This document shows positions 53,018 to 60,808 of a stretch of 64,000 bases of DNA, piece by piece. The stretch lies in contig NZ_BMXV01000009.1 of NCBI RefSeq assembly GCF_014651935.1, positions 1-64,000 on the forward strand. The letters are read 5' to 3'. The notes beneath the pieces are model-generated. The model did not search any database. It had not been told where the DNA came from and saw only the letters and a program-made list of their open reading frames with translations. A program made the position numbers and the translations under genes. Numbering within the stretch: the first letter of the stretch is position 1; each line of letters opens with the position of its first letter. Source of the stretch: Marinobacter zhanjiangensis. Lineage in GTDB: Bacteria > Pseudomonadota > Gammaproteobacteria > Pseudomonadales > Oleiphilaceae.

Positions 53018-53154
53018 AAACCGAAGAAAAAATCAAAAGAAATCATGAAAGAGCACAACATATAGTTAACTCTTGGCCAACTTGGAAGCGCGAATTCTCT
53101 ATTACGAAATATTCTATAAAGCAAGATTCAAAAGACAACAAAAAACCTAACTAA
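53014..53154 (+). CDS. 46-residue basic protein coupled to the deaminase
   Basis: ORF starting at ATG 53014, overlapping the deaminase stop by 4 bp, with AGGAGGA 4-5 bp upstream. Lys/Glu-rich start, then HIVNSWPTWKREFSITK and a Lys/Asn-rich end. Strong ribosome site and overlap indicate real translation. Not recognised. It could be an antitoxin or regulator of the deaminase, by position only. Confidence 0.72.
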   Translation: MKTEEKIKRNHERAQHIVNSWPTWKREFSITKYSIKQDSKDNKKPN

Positions 53155-53230
53155 CAAGCCTATGCACGGGACAAGGACGTCCAAGACGCAGCCAGATCTT
53201 TCGACTAGACGCTAGTAGGTGTCGACAAAA

Positions 53231-53239
53231 CGTCAACCA
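53231..53239 (+). promoter_or_regulatory. Probable integrase arm-type site, right
   Basis: CGTCAACCA, the same 9-mer as the two left-end copies, about 105 bp inside attR. Three GTGGT repeats at 10-bp spacing (53244-53268) follow and may bind accessory factors. Confidence 0.5.
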
Positions 53240-53252
53240 CCTTGTGGTTTTA

Positions 53253-53305
53253 AGTGGTCTGAAGTGGTTGCTGCTATCTGCTAACCCACTGTTTTTCAGA
53301 CCACT
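53253..53305. other. Inverted repeat inside attR end
   Basis: AGTGGTCTGAA (53253-53263) and TTCAGACCACT (53295-53305) form a perfect 11-bp inverted repeat 31 bp apart. No gene lies in 53155-53343. The repeat may be a terminator of the deaminase unit or a recombination accessory site. Confidence 0.5.
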
Positions 53306-53343
53306 GTGCAACTGTGTGGGGCTACGAATGCCGCTGCAGGGCC

Positions 53344-53388
53344 CTCATAATCCCTTGGTCGCTGGTTCGAGTCCAGCTGGGCCCACCA
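53344..53388 (+). repeat. attR core (tRNA 3'-half copy)
   Basis: Perfect 45-bp copy of the 3' half of tRNA-Ile2, without the 5' half, so it is not a functional tRNA. Chromosomal sequence resumes after its CCA. Confidence 0.92.
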
Positions 53389-53449
53389 CTCCTTCCACAC
53401 TCCATCACGCGGGTACTGCAAGCATCCCACCCGATTTTCGTCCGGCCAT

Positions 53450-53477
53450 AAAAAAAAGGCCGGCCATAAGGCCGACC
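53450..53477 (-). terminator. Intrinsic terminator, leftward
   Basis: On the minus strand GGTCGGCC-TTAT-GGCCGGCC is followed by eight T. It lies about 110 bp downstream of the amidotransferase gene, facing the prophage end. 53389-53449 holds no gene. Confidence 0.75.
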
Positions 53478-53589
53478 TGAAACGTCTCGTCCAACAATAC
53501 AATGCAGATCACCGCAATGCTTGCACATAAACCTACGTTGCTAATAAAAAGTGGATCACCGGGTAACGTCTGAAATGTTAGTCATTGCC

Positions 53590-54339
53590 TCATCGCGATG
53601 TCGATCCGGTGTAAGGTCGACCGGCGTTCTGGCCGCTGGCGTAGCGTGCGAACCGGGCCAGCAGGCTTGTGGCCTGGGCTGTCTCCTGCACCTTCGCTAT
53701 CAGGCTGCCCGGGTCCTGCCCTTCTCTTTCCAGATCCCTGGCCTGGGTTTCCAGGTATCCCGTCATGATGCGGTGATCGAACTCCGGGTGGAACTGGACC
53801 CCCCACGCCTGGCGCCCGATGCGGAACGCCTGATGGGGTTCACCGTCAGAGTGAGCAAGCAGGATCGCCTGCGGTGGCAACGCCAGCACCGACTGGGCGT
53901 GGGTAAGGTGAGCCGGAAAGGTTTCCGGGAGCTGGCCAAGCAGTCGGTCCTGCTTGCCTTCCTCGGTGAGCGTCACCGGGAAGGTACCGGATTCCCGGCC
54001 TTCATCACGGAACCCCACGCGACCACCAAAGGCATGGGCCAACAGCTGATGCCCGTAGCAGACGCCGAGCACCGGCACGTCGTTATCCACCGCCTCCCGC
54101 AACCATGAGGCGGTTTGCTCACTCCACGGCAGACCTTCCGTGACCATGGCTGGCGAGCCCGTAATAACCACGCCTGACCAGCCCGCCACCGATTCCGGCG
54201 GCCCTTCCCGGGTGACATCCCTGACCACCGGCCGGGAGTCAGCATCCAGATGCCGCACAAACCAGTGCTCGAAATCACCAAAGGTCTGACTGATCACCGG
54301 ATAGGTGCAACCGGTCTTGAGAATGAGCAAGCTGGCCAT
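53590..54339 (-). CDS. Class I glutamine amidotransferase
   Basis: 249 residues. GATase1 fold with the nucleophile elbow GVCYGHQLLAHA and the catalytic His/Glu of the HPEF motif near residue 190. It lacks a synthetase domain, so it is a stand-alone glutaminase of the GuaA-like/YfeJ type. Partner and product are unknown. ATG 54339 gives the family N-terminus (MASLLILKTG); a longer frame to 54459 has no support. It is first chromosomal gene right of the prophage. Confidence 0.88.
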   Translation of the reverse strand: MASLLILKTGCTYPVISQTFGDFEHWFVRHLDADSRPVVRDVTREGPPESVAGWSGVVITGSPAMVTEGLPWSEQTASWLREAVDNDVPVLGVCYGHQLLAHAFGGRVGFRDEGRESGTFPVTLTEEGKQDRLLGQLPETFPAHLTHAQSVLALPPQAILLAHSDGEPHQAFRIGRQAWGVQFHPEFDHRIMTGYLETQARDLEREGQDPGSLIAKVQETAQATSLLARFARYASGQNAGRPYTGSTSR

Positions 54340-54605
54340 GAACGTCCGGGACTCCTTACGGGTGGAAGGGGTGGAATATGGAATGGTTAATGTAACATGG
54401 TCTGCCGGAAATGCTGGCCAGTGCCGCCTTCCAGGCCGGCACTGGTGTGTTGCCCCCATTTAATGAGTTAACTGCCACTCATGTCATAGTCACTCAGCCT
54501 ATGGCAACCTAAGATCTGGGGGAATTACACTGGACGTGTACTGAAATCACTCGAACCTCGCCATCCAGATGACAGCGGGGGGCAAGACTATGACTGGAGA
54601 GGGAT

Positions 54606-55679
54606 GTGGCAGGAAATCGTGACGGATGGTGGCTGGCAGCGGTGATCTCACCGTTGGTCTTGCTGGGGGGCTGGATGCTCTGGCCGGATTCCCCCGAGCC
54701 CGATCCCGGCTGGACTTCCTCCGACGACTCAGGTCGTCCAGAGCAGACCATTGCCAGTGAGTGGCGGGAGCCGGATACCAGCATCAATGTTGCCGGAGAA
54801 AGTGAAGCCTCTGACACCCGGGCATCAGCCGAAGAGGCGGAATCGGCACAACCGGAAATCAGCCTGGACCGGTTGCAGCATGCGCTGGCGAACATTGGCA
54901 TCGACGAGGACGGCAATCTGGTACTGGATGAGATTGCTCTGGCGTCCCTGCGCGAGGCCTTCCGTGGGCTGGAGAACGCCGGGCCAGACACCCTGGACGA
55001 ACTGAAACGCTACGTGGAAGCCGGCCTGGCGGGCGAAACCGGCGTCCAGGCCGCCAGCATCCTCGGCGACTATATCAACTATCGCAAGGCGCTGACGGCA
55101 GCGGAGGCGGACTGGGCTGAGCTGGAAGACCTTGCCCCCCGTGACAAGCTGGAACGCGCCATTGAACTGCGCCGACAGCACATGGATCCGCTGACCGCCA
55201 GCCAGCTGTTTGCCGGCGAAGATGCCCACCAGCGCTACCTGATCGCCATGGAGGAAGTGCGCACCAATCCGGACCTTGACGGGGAGCAGCGGCAGCAGGC
55301 CCTCTCCCGCCTGCGTGAGGACCTTCACTCCGGGGCACTGCTGGTAGACAGCGAAGGCACGGATGCTGTGGAAAAGCTTCGCTCGGAGCGCCAGAGCTGG
55401 GAATCCATGGGGCTGAGTGACAAAACCCAGGACTATCTGGAGCAACAGACTCTGGGACTGGTCGCTGCCCGGGACCTGACTGGCACTGATGCCCGGGACT
55501 GGCAGAATCGCTACGACCAGTTTTCGCAGCAACGGGATACCATTCTCAGCGCCGGGCTGAGCGAGGATGAGAAAGCCCGACAGGTTGAGTCCCTGATGGA
55601 TACCTATTTTACGGCCGAGGAAGTGGAAGCCGCCAGTAACTGGCTGCCGGAATACCTGAAGGCAGAACTCTCGGACTGA
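54606..55679 (+). CDS. Lipase secretion chaperone (LifO-like)
   Basis: 357 residues. An N-terminal membrane anchor (WWLAAVISPLVLLGGWML) and a Pro/Ser/Glu-rich variable linker to about residue 85 precede a long all-helical periplasmic domain. That is the architecture of Lif foldases that wrap around secreted lipases. The segment LREAFRGLENAGPDTLDELK and the C-terminal helices fit the family. The start is GTG 54606 with GGAGAGG upstream. A lipase is normally encoded directly upstream, but none is present; the neighbour is an amidotransferase on the other strand. Confidence 0.8.
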   Translation: MAGNRDGWWLAAVISPLVLLGGWMLWPDSPEPDPGWTSSDDSGRPEQTIASEWREPDTSINVAGESEASDTRASAEEAESAQPEISLDRLQHALANIGIDEDGNLVLDEIALASLREAFRGLENAGPDTLDELKRYVEAGLAGETGVQAASILGDYINYRKALTAAEADWAELEDLAPRDKLERAIELRRQHMDPLTASQLFAGEDAHQRYLIAMEEVRTNPDLDGEQRQQALSRLREDLHSGALLVDSEGTDAVEKLRSERQSWESMGLSDKTQDYLEQQTLGLVAARDLTGTDARDWQNRYDQFSQQRDTILSAGLSEDEKARQVESLMDTYFTAEEVEAASNWLPEYLKAELSD

Positions 55680-55690
55680 TGCTGCCCGGA

Positions 55691-56509
55691 TTATTCGACT
55701 GCATTTTGCCCGGATGCTGATTCGCGATCTTCGGGAATGGCAACCAGTCGGAAGCCGGCAATATCGCTGATGGCCCGGAACCGATTGGCCGCTCTGGCGT
55801 GCACCGCCTGAAAATGCCAGCTGCCGCCCCGGATCACCCGATGCTCACCCTCCCCCGGGCCCGCGGGATCGGTAACCGGCCCTTCCTCATAGGCCCCATA
55901 CCAGTCGGCACACAACTCCCAGGTGTTGCCCAGCATGTCATGGAAGCCCCAGGGGTTGGGTTCGTATTGAGCCACTGGCTGAGGGCCGGCGGAATTACGG
56001 AAGGAGTCGCACCCGGCCAGGACTTTGTTGCCGGAAACATTGGCCTGTTCGCCATCAAGGCAGTCGCCTGTGTAGTAGGGCCCCTCGGTGCCGGCCCGGG
56101 CGGCATACTCCCACTCTGCCTCGGTGGGCAGACGATAATCCCATTCGGGATCCTTCTTGCTCAGGGCATTGATATACCAGTCCACCCAGTCCGCCCTGAG
56201 ACCATCGACCGGACACTGGTCGCCACATTCGGGAAAGGCTGACGGCACGCCATCCACCAGCTCCAGCCACTGGCCCCGGGTAACCGGTGTGGTCTGCAGA
56301 TAGAAGGGTTCGGAGATAGTGACCTGGCGCTGCACCTCATCAGGCTCATGTCCCGGGGCATCCGGCGCGCTGCCCATCAGAAATGTACCGGCAGGCACCT
56401 TGTTGAAGGACATACCCAGAATGTTGGTAACCTGCTCCGGTTCGGAACCGGAAACGTGGCCTGAAGACAGCAGGGCTGCCAGTAGAACCGGTGTTGATAG
56501 CTTTGGCAT
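55691..56509 (-). CDS. Exported FGE-fold (SUMF1) protein
   Basis: 272 residues with a signal peptide (cleavage near HVSGS). The formylglycine-generating-enzyme domain shows MSFNKVPAGTFLMGS, RLPTEAEWEYAARAG, GFHDMLGNTWELC and RVIRGGSWHF. The final motif reads GGSWHFQAVHARAANRFR, without the two cysteines that active FGE uses, so it probably does not convert cysteine to formylglycine. It is convergent with the lipase chaperone gene, with an 11-bp gap. Confidence 0.88.
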   Translation of the reverse strand: MPKLSTPVLLAALLSSGHVSGSEPEQVTNILGMSFNKVPAGTFLMGSAPDAPGHEPDEVQRQVTISEPFYLQTTPVTRGQWLELVDGVPSAFPECGDQCPVDGLRADWVDWYINALSKKDPEWDYRLPTEAEWEYAARAGTEGPYYTGDCLDGEQANVSGNKVLAGCDSFRNSAGPQPVAQYEPNPWGFHDMLGNTWELCADWYGAYEEGPVTDPAGPGEGEHRVIRGGSWHFQAVHARAANRFRAISDIAGFRLVAIPEDRESASGQNAVE

Positions 56510-56570
56510 GGGTCTGTTCCGGGGTCGGAGTCGCCAGACTGAATACCTGCATCACGGACAGTAGCACAAA

Positions 56571-56598
56571 CGCCGGTGATCGCACCCGACCACCGGCA
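56571..56598 (-). terminator. Hairpin after SGNH hydrolase gene
   Basis: GCCGGTG (56572-56578) pairs with CACCGGC (56591-56597), about 36 bp beyond the SGNH hydrolase stop on the minus strand. The following bases on that strand are GTTTGTG, so a modest terminator is plausible. Confidence 0.4.
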
Positions 56599-56633
56599 TT
56601 CGGATTTCTTTCAGGTTTTATCGCACCACTGAA

Positions 56634-57302
56634 TCAGTCAAGTTCCTGCAGAATCAGATCGGCGAGTACCCGGGAGCCGGCGGCAGTGGGGTGGATCTCG
56701 TCAGACGAGATGTAACGGCTCTCATTACCGGCAAAGGCGGGACGGGTATCGATGAAGTCCACACCCATCTGCGGGTAGTTAGCGGCCTTGTAGGCCATGG
56801 AAAGATCATTGATTGCGGCATCCTGGGGATCTTCCACATTGTAGTAACCCAGGAAGATGATCTCGCTGATGCCATCGTTCTGCATTTCGTTGTACATGCC
56901 CGCCAGGGTCTGCTCGATACCGGCCAGAACTTCCTCAATACAGGCCTGAGTGGTGCAATCAGCGCCGTCACCCAGCAGGAAGTCATTGCCGCCGCCATTC
57001 ATGATCACGGTGTCGATGCCATCCTTGTCGGCGTTATCATACTGGTTGGGAATGGTGTAGCGACTGCTGCAAAGCAGGCTGGTGCCATTCACCTGGCAAC
57101 CACTGCGGGCGTAGGTGTCGATGGTTTCATCCAGATCGTCTTCCAGGTAGCTGTGGATATCACCCGAAAGCGCAAAGATGGAGTCACCAACAATCATCTT
57201 GTCGGCGCTGGAACCGCCGCCACCGCCGATGGCCCAGGCGTTAAATGCCACACATGAGGCCAAAACCGCGAATGCCAGCTGTTTTACGTTTTTGTTGAAC
57301 AT
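56634..57302 (-). CDS. Exported SGNH/GDSL-type hydrolase
   Basis: 222 residues with a signal peptide (cleavage after FNAWA). Block I is GDSIFALSG with the nucleophile Ser, block III is NGGGNDFLLG, and the last block is SDEIHPTAAG with catalytic Asp and His. All SGNH signature residues are present. It has four or more Cys in mature form (GCQV, LLCSS, DCTTQACIE), probably disulfide bonded. Probable esterase or lipase acting in the periplasm or outside. Substrate unknown. Confidence 0.88.
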   Translation of the reverse strand: MFNKNVKQLAFAVLASCVAFNAWAIGGGGGSSADKMIVGDSIFALSGDIHSYLEDDLDETIDTYARSGCQVNGTSLLCSSRYTIPNQYDNADKDGIDTVIMNGGGNDFLLGDGADCTTQACIEEVLAGIEQTLAGMYNEMQNDGISEIIFLGYYNVEDPQDAAINDLSMAYKAANYPQMGVDFIDTRPAFAGNESRYISSDEIHPTAAGSRVLADLILQELD

Positions 57303-57517
57303 GATAACGAATCTCCTGCTTGTATTTTTTGTCTTGGTGTCAGTTCGCCGCTCACAGCGGGCAGCTTACTGACTACCGCTTCAGGCAGGAAAAAGTGTAT
57401 GGGTCAGCCAGCGGGAGTGGCTATAACGTGAACCGCAATTCCGGTGGTAACACCGGGCTCCGTGCTTTCCGGCCGCCATGGAACGCGATCTGCTTCACAG
57501 GATGGGGAAACAGCGGA

Positions 57518-59107
57518 TCAGTGATTATCACGACGGACCCGGGCGACCACCACGCCCAGGAGCAGGGCAACCAGCGATACCACGGAGAACCACTCGGGCC
57601 AGCGGGTAAACCAGGAGCTGAAGCCCTCGCCTGCCGGCGTATGGGGTACCTGGCTGAGCAGCCCGGCCCGCTCCCGGAAGGCAGTAGCCGCCAGCACCCG
57701 GCCGGAGGGGGAGACCATAGTAGACGGGCCATTATTGATGACATGGACCAGGGACACACGATTCTCCACCGCCCGCAATATCGTGGCGCCGGCATGCTGC
57801 CATGGCTGACGTGAGTCACCGAACCAGCCATTGTTGGACAGGACCACCAGCAGGGGGCTGCCCGGGGCGGCAGCCACGGACCGGGCAATATGTCCGGGGA
57901 AGGCGCTTTCGTAACAGATGGCCGGTACCAGGTGAACCCCGTTGACCGGGAAGGTAACCCGTTGCGAACCCGGCGTCAGATTGGCGAAGAAGTCACCCAG
58001 GAAACGTTCCGCCCAGCTCACCAGCCAGGGAAACTCCCGGGACAGGGGCAGGGTTTCGCCAAAAGCGACCAGATGGTGCTTGCGGTAGCGCTCAGACAGC
58101 TGGCCGTCCGCCCCCAGAAACAGGGCAGTATTGTACTCCTGGAAGTCCTCTCCGCTGCCCTGCTGTTCAGCATCGTGAAACACCAGTGGCACTCCCAGTG
58201 CGGCTACGTTGCGCCGGTAAGCCCCGGGCACATGGTCCACCTCGAAGTAGCCCTTGTAACGGGTTTCCGGCCACAGCACCACTTCGGCCCCGGCGGACAC
58301 CAGTTTCTCACTCACTTCCATTTCCGGCGGCCAGGCCCGGGCATAACCCGGTTCCGGATCAGGTACCGACGCACTTGGAGTCTCGTTGGACTGCACAAGC
58401 CCCACCGCTACCGTGGGCCACTGTGCCGCCCGTTGATCCCAGTGCGCCAGCGCCCACCAGCCAAAACCCAACCACACCATCAGCGCGACTACCCCGACAA
58501 CTCCGGCGATGGCGGTACCACGGCTGACCAGCCCAGGCTCCCGGCCCAGCCGTTGCAGCATCGCCGCAGCCACCAGCGCGTTACTGACGCCAATCATCAG
58601 GTCCAGACCGTAGACCCCGGTCAGCGAGACCCCCTGGATAGCCGGTAAAAAGGCACTCTGGCTTTCACCCAGCTGGAGGGGAAACAGGACCGGGAACCAG
58701 CCGAAGAACAGCACCACAAGCACGGGAAATGCCCACAGGGCATGGTGCCCGGTAAAGCGCTGCAGCCAGCGATAACTGACCATCAACAGCGCCAGCAATT
58801 GCGAAGACAGCAACCAGTACGCCGCTGCACCGCCCATCGCCGGTGCCAGCGAATAGTCCTTCAGGCGCTGCAGGAATTCCACCATCCAGGGAGTTCCCAC
58901 CAGATACATGCTCAGGCCGGCAACCAGACCCAGCAGATAGTGGGCACCATACCCCCGACCATGGGCCGCCAGCAGCAGCGGCACCAACGCCACCCAGGTC
59001 AGCGGATAGAAGCCCGCATAGTTATAGGGCACCGCCAGCATGACTCCGGTGGCCGCCGCGCCCAGCAGGGAAAGCAGCCAGCCGGTCAACGAAGCACGGC
59101 GGCTCAT
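57518..59107 (-). CDS. lnt: Apolipoprotein N-acyltransferase-type protein
   Basis: 529 residues: seven or so N-terminal membrane helices, a periplasmic carbon-nitrogen hydrolase domain, and a final helix. The catalytic triad is visible as Glu in LWPETRYKGY, Lys in RYRKHHLVAFGE, and Cys in AICYES. Lnt adds the third acyl chain to lipoproteins. It is not in the usual ybeX-lnt context and may be a paralogue, so the symbol is tentative. It overlaps the upstream gene by 4 bp. Confidence 0.85.
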   Translation of the reverse strand: MSRRASLTGWLLSLLGAAATGVMLAVPYNYAGFYPLTWVALVPLLLAAHGRGYGAHYLLGLVAGLSMYLVGTPWMVEFLQRLKDYSLAPAMGGAAAYWLLSSQLLALLMVSYRWLQRFTGHHALWAFPVLVVLFFGWFPVLFPLQLGESQSAFLPAIQGVSLTGVYGLDLMIGVSNALVAAAMLQRLGREPGLVSRGTAIAGVVGVVALMVWLGFGWWALAHWDQRAAQWPTVAVGLVQSNETPSASVPDPEPGYARAWPPEMEVSEKLVSAGAEVVLWPETRYKGYFEVDHVPGAYRRNVAALGVPLVFHDAEQQGSGEDFQEYNTALFLGADGQLSERYRKHHLVAFGETLPLSREFPWLVSWAERFLGDFFANLTPGSQRVTFPVNGVHLVPAICYESAFPGHIARSVAAAPGSPLLVVLSNNGWFGDSRQPWQHAGATILRAVENRVSLVHVINNGPSTMVSPSGRVLAATAFRERAGLLSQVPHTPAGEGFSSWFTRWPEWFSVVSLVALLLGVVVARVRRDNH

Positions 59108-59799
59108 CGAGTGCCCCCCGGGGCGTCCTCAGTCATCAGCGTGTCCATCTGCTCACGAATCAGACGACGCTTCTCGTCTTCGTCCAGATCCTGCCGTTGC
59201 ATCAGCATCCGCCGCACCAGATGAATCTCGGTCATGCGGTAGCTGGTGCCATAGAGCTTTGCCGCCACCTCTTCGCCGAGTATCGTATTCCGCAGTGCAT
59301 TCTGAAGCTGCAGGTGCAGATACGCTCCCTCAATGTCACCCGGCGCTCCCGGGGACAGGCCCAGCAAGGTCTTTTCGGCCTGCCGGTAACGGAGGAACGA
59401 CGGCAAAACCGCCGTCACCTCATTCGCGGCCGCAACAGGGAGGCTTTTCGTCAGCAGCAGATCCGCCCGGTCAAGGGTGGCGTTTTGCGGAGTTACCGGC
59501 AGACTCTCCGCCAGTGCCAGCAGCAGTTGTTCGTAGGCTTCAAAACGCTCCGCCCGGCCCGATTCCGGAAGCTTCAGGCGCTTGATCGCCCGATCTGCCC
59601 CGGCGAAGGAGAACTGCTCGGCAGAAGTCAGGGCCGGCAGTTCAACGTGCCGGCCTCCGCCCGCATGAGGCGGCGCCATCACGCCAACGTTTCCGATCCC
59701 GTTGAGCAGTGCCGCTACCGCAAGCAGGGCAACCGCCAGCATGGCTATGGCCGGCATCCAGCTGTCCCGGGGCAGCAACTCCCTGTTGGCGGTAGTCAT
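59104..59799 (-). CDS. Membrane-anchored helical protein, unknown
   Basis: 231 residues. One N-terminal transmembrane helix (AIAMLAVALLAVAALLNGIG), then an all-helical domain ending in a charged tail. The helical part (LLGLSPGAPGDIEGAYLHLQ, ILGEEVAAKLYG) faintly recalls lipase chaperones, but this is only an impression. It is translationally coupled to the Lnt-type gene, so a role in lipoprotein or lipid handling is possible. Confidence 0.65.
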   Translation of the reverse strand: MTTANRELLPRDSWMPAIAMLAVALLAVAALLNGIGNVGVMAPPHAGGGRHVELPALTSAEQFSFAGADRAIKRLKLPESGRAERFEAYEQLLLALAESLPVTPQNATLDRADLLLTKSLPVAAANEVTAVLPSFLRYRQAEKTLLGLSPGAPGDIEGAYLHLQLQNALRNTILGEEVAAKLYGTSYRMTEIHLVRRMLMQRQDLDEDEKRRLIREQMDTLMTEDAPGGTR

Positions 59800-59982
59800 G
59801 GCATCATCATCCTGAACCGGAGTGAAAGCAGGCAGACATCATAACCATTGCCGGCCCGTTGCCGTGATGACCGAGTTCACACACCGGAATGACCCTGTCA
59901 TCGGCCGTTCTCTGCAAGCTGACGGAAATCCGTTTACACTGGTGCTTCCTGAAAACACATCTTATCTGACCGGAGCCCGTCC

Positions 59983-60441
59983 ATGCCCCAGTGGTTGCAA
60001 TGGAGTCTGATCGTTCTTGGCCTGGCGGCCATTACCCTCCTGCTGGTCTTCATTGTCAGGCACAGCCGGCTGCTCCGGGAACATCGGCGCAAGGAAGACC
60101 GCGCGCAGGCATTCCAGGCCGACCGAAGGGACAGCATGATCGAAAGTATCCGCATACTGGCGATGGCTGTGGAAGAAAACCAGGTGGAGTATTCGGAAGC
60201 CTGCCTGAGAATCAAGGGATTACTGGACCACGTCGCTCCGGAATTGCTGGAGCAACCACCCTATCAGGTCTTTCTAGAGATCCACGACCAGATCCAGCAT
60301 ATGCCGACCCACCAGGCAAGGCAGCAGACAGACTCCCGCTTCGTGCGCAAGATGGACGAAGAACGGTTCGCCCTGGAGCAGGCCCATTCGGATGCCATCC
60401 GCCGCGCTGCCACTGCCATCCGGCATCACCGCTTCGATTGA
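59983..60441 (+). CDS. DUF2489 family protein
   Basis: 152 residues. One N-terminal membrane helix (LIVLGLAAITLLLVFIV) is followed by a basic stretch and a helical cytoplasmic domain (SMIESIRILAMAVEENQVEY, then YQVFLEIHDQIQHMP) typical of DUF2489. Function unknown. It is divergent from the upstream unit. Confidence 0.85.
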   Translation: MPQWLQWSLIVLGLAAITLLLVFIVRHSRLLREHRRKEDRAQAFQADRRDSMIESIRILAMAVEENQVEYSEACLRIKGLLDHVAPELLEQPPYQVFLEIHDQIQHMPTHQARQQTDSRFVRKMDEERFALEQAHSDAIRRAATAIRHHRFD

Positions 60442-60746
60442 CAGGCGCCCTGGCAGGCCCGGCAGGCGCGATTCCCCCCGCTCCCGAGACCCGGTATCAT
60501 TTTTTGTAACATTTTGTAAGCGAGACTGTGCACTGGCTGATTGAAAACAAAGCACTTTTATGCGCTTTGTAACGAATAGCAAGCTGAAAAGGGACTTCAG
60601 CCCCGCCTCGGGCGAGCAAATTCCGGTCAGTTGGCTAGAGTTAAAGACAAGCTACCTTTTGCGCTTGTTTGTACCAGCAAGCGTTCAGTGTGTTACCGGC
60701 ACGTCTGACTCGAGCGTGTCGTGATCTGCAACAAGCGGGTGAGCTT
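60442..60746 (+). ncRNA. Candidate small RNA region with hairpins
   Basis: No protein gene in 60442-60808. Three TTTGTAA copies (60503, 60513, 60566) precede hairpins CAAAGC/GCTTTG (60548-60569) and CGCTTG/CAAGCG (60662-60683), and the block ends in a perfect intrinsic terminator at 60747. The terminator is 300 bp past the nearest upstream gene stop, so it more likely ends an independent transcript. No promoter could be fixed with confidence and no known sRNA family was recognised. Confidence 0.35.
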
Positions 60747-60771
60747 GCCGGCCCAAGGGCCGGCTTTTTTT
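60747..60771 (+). terminator. Strong intrinsic terminator
   Basis: GCCGGCCC-AA-GGGCCGGC followed by seven T. An 8-bp perfect stem with a 2-nt loop. It faces the convergent HDOD gene (ends 60809). Confidence 0.9.
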
Positions 60772-60808
60772 GATCGGCAGCCTGAAGTCGCCACCCGGGT
60801 GCTCCCTG

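Noticed and set aside
53341..53388. Second functional tRNA gene at the right end of the prophage
   Set aside because: Only the 3' half is present; acceptor 5' strand and D arm are missing. It is the att repeat.
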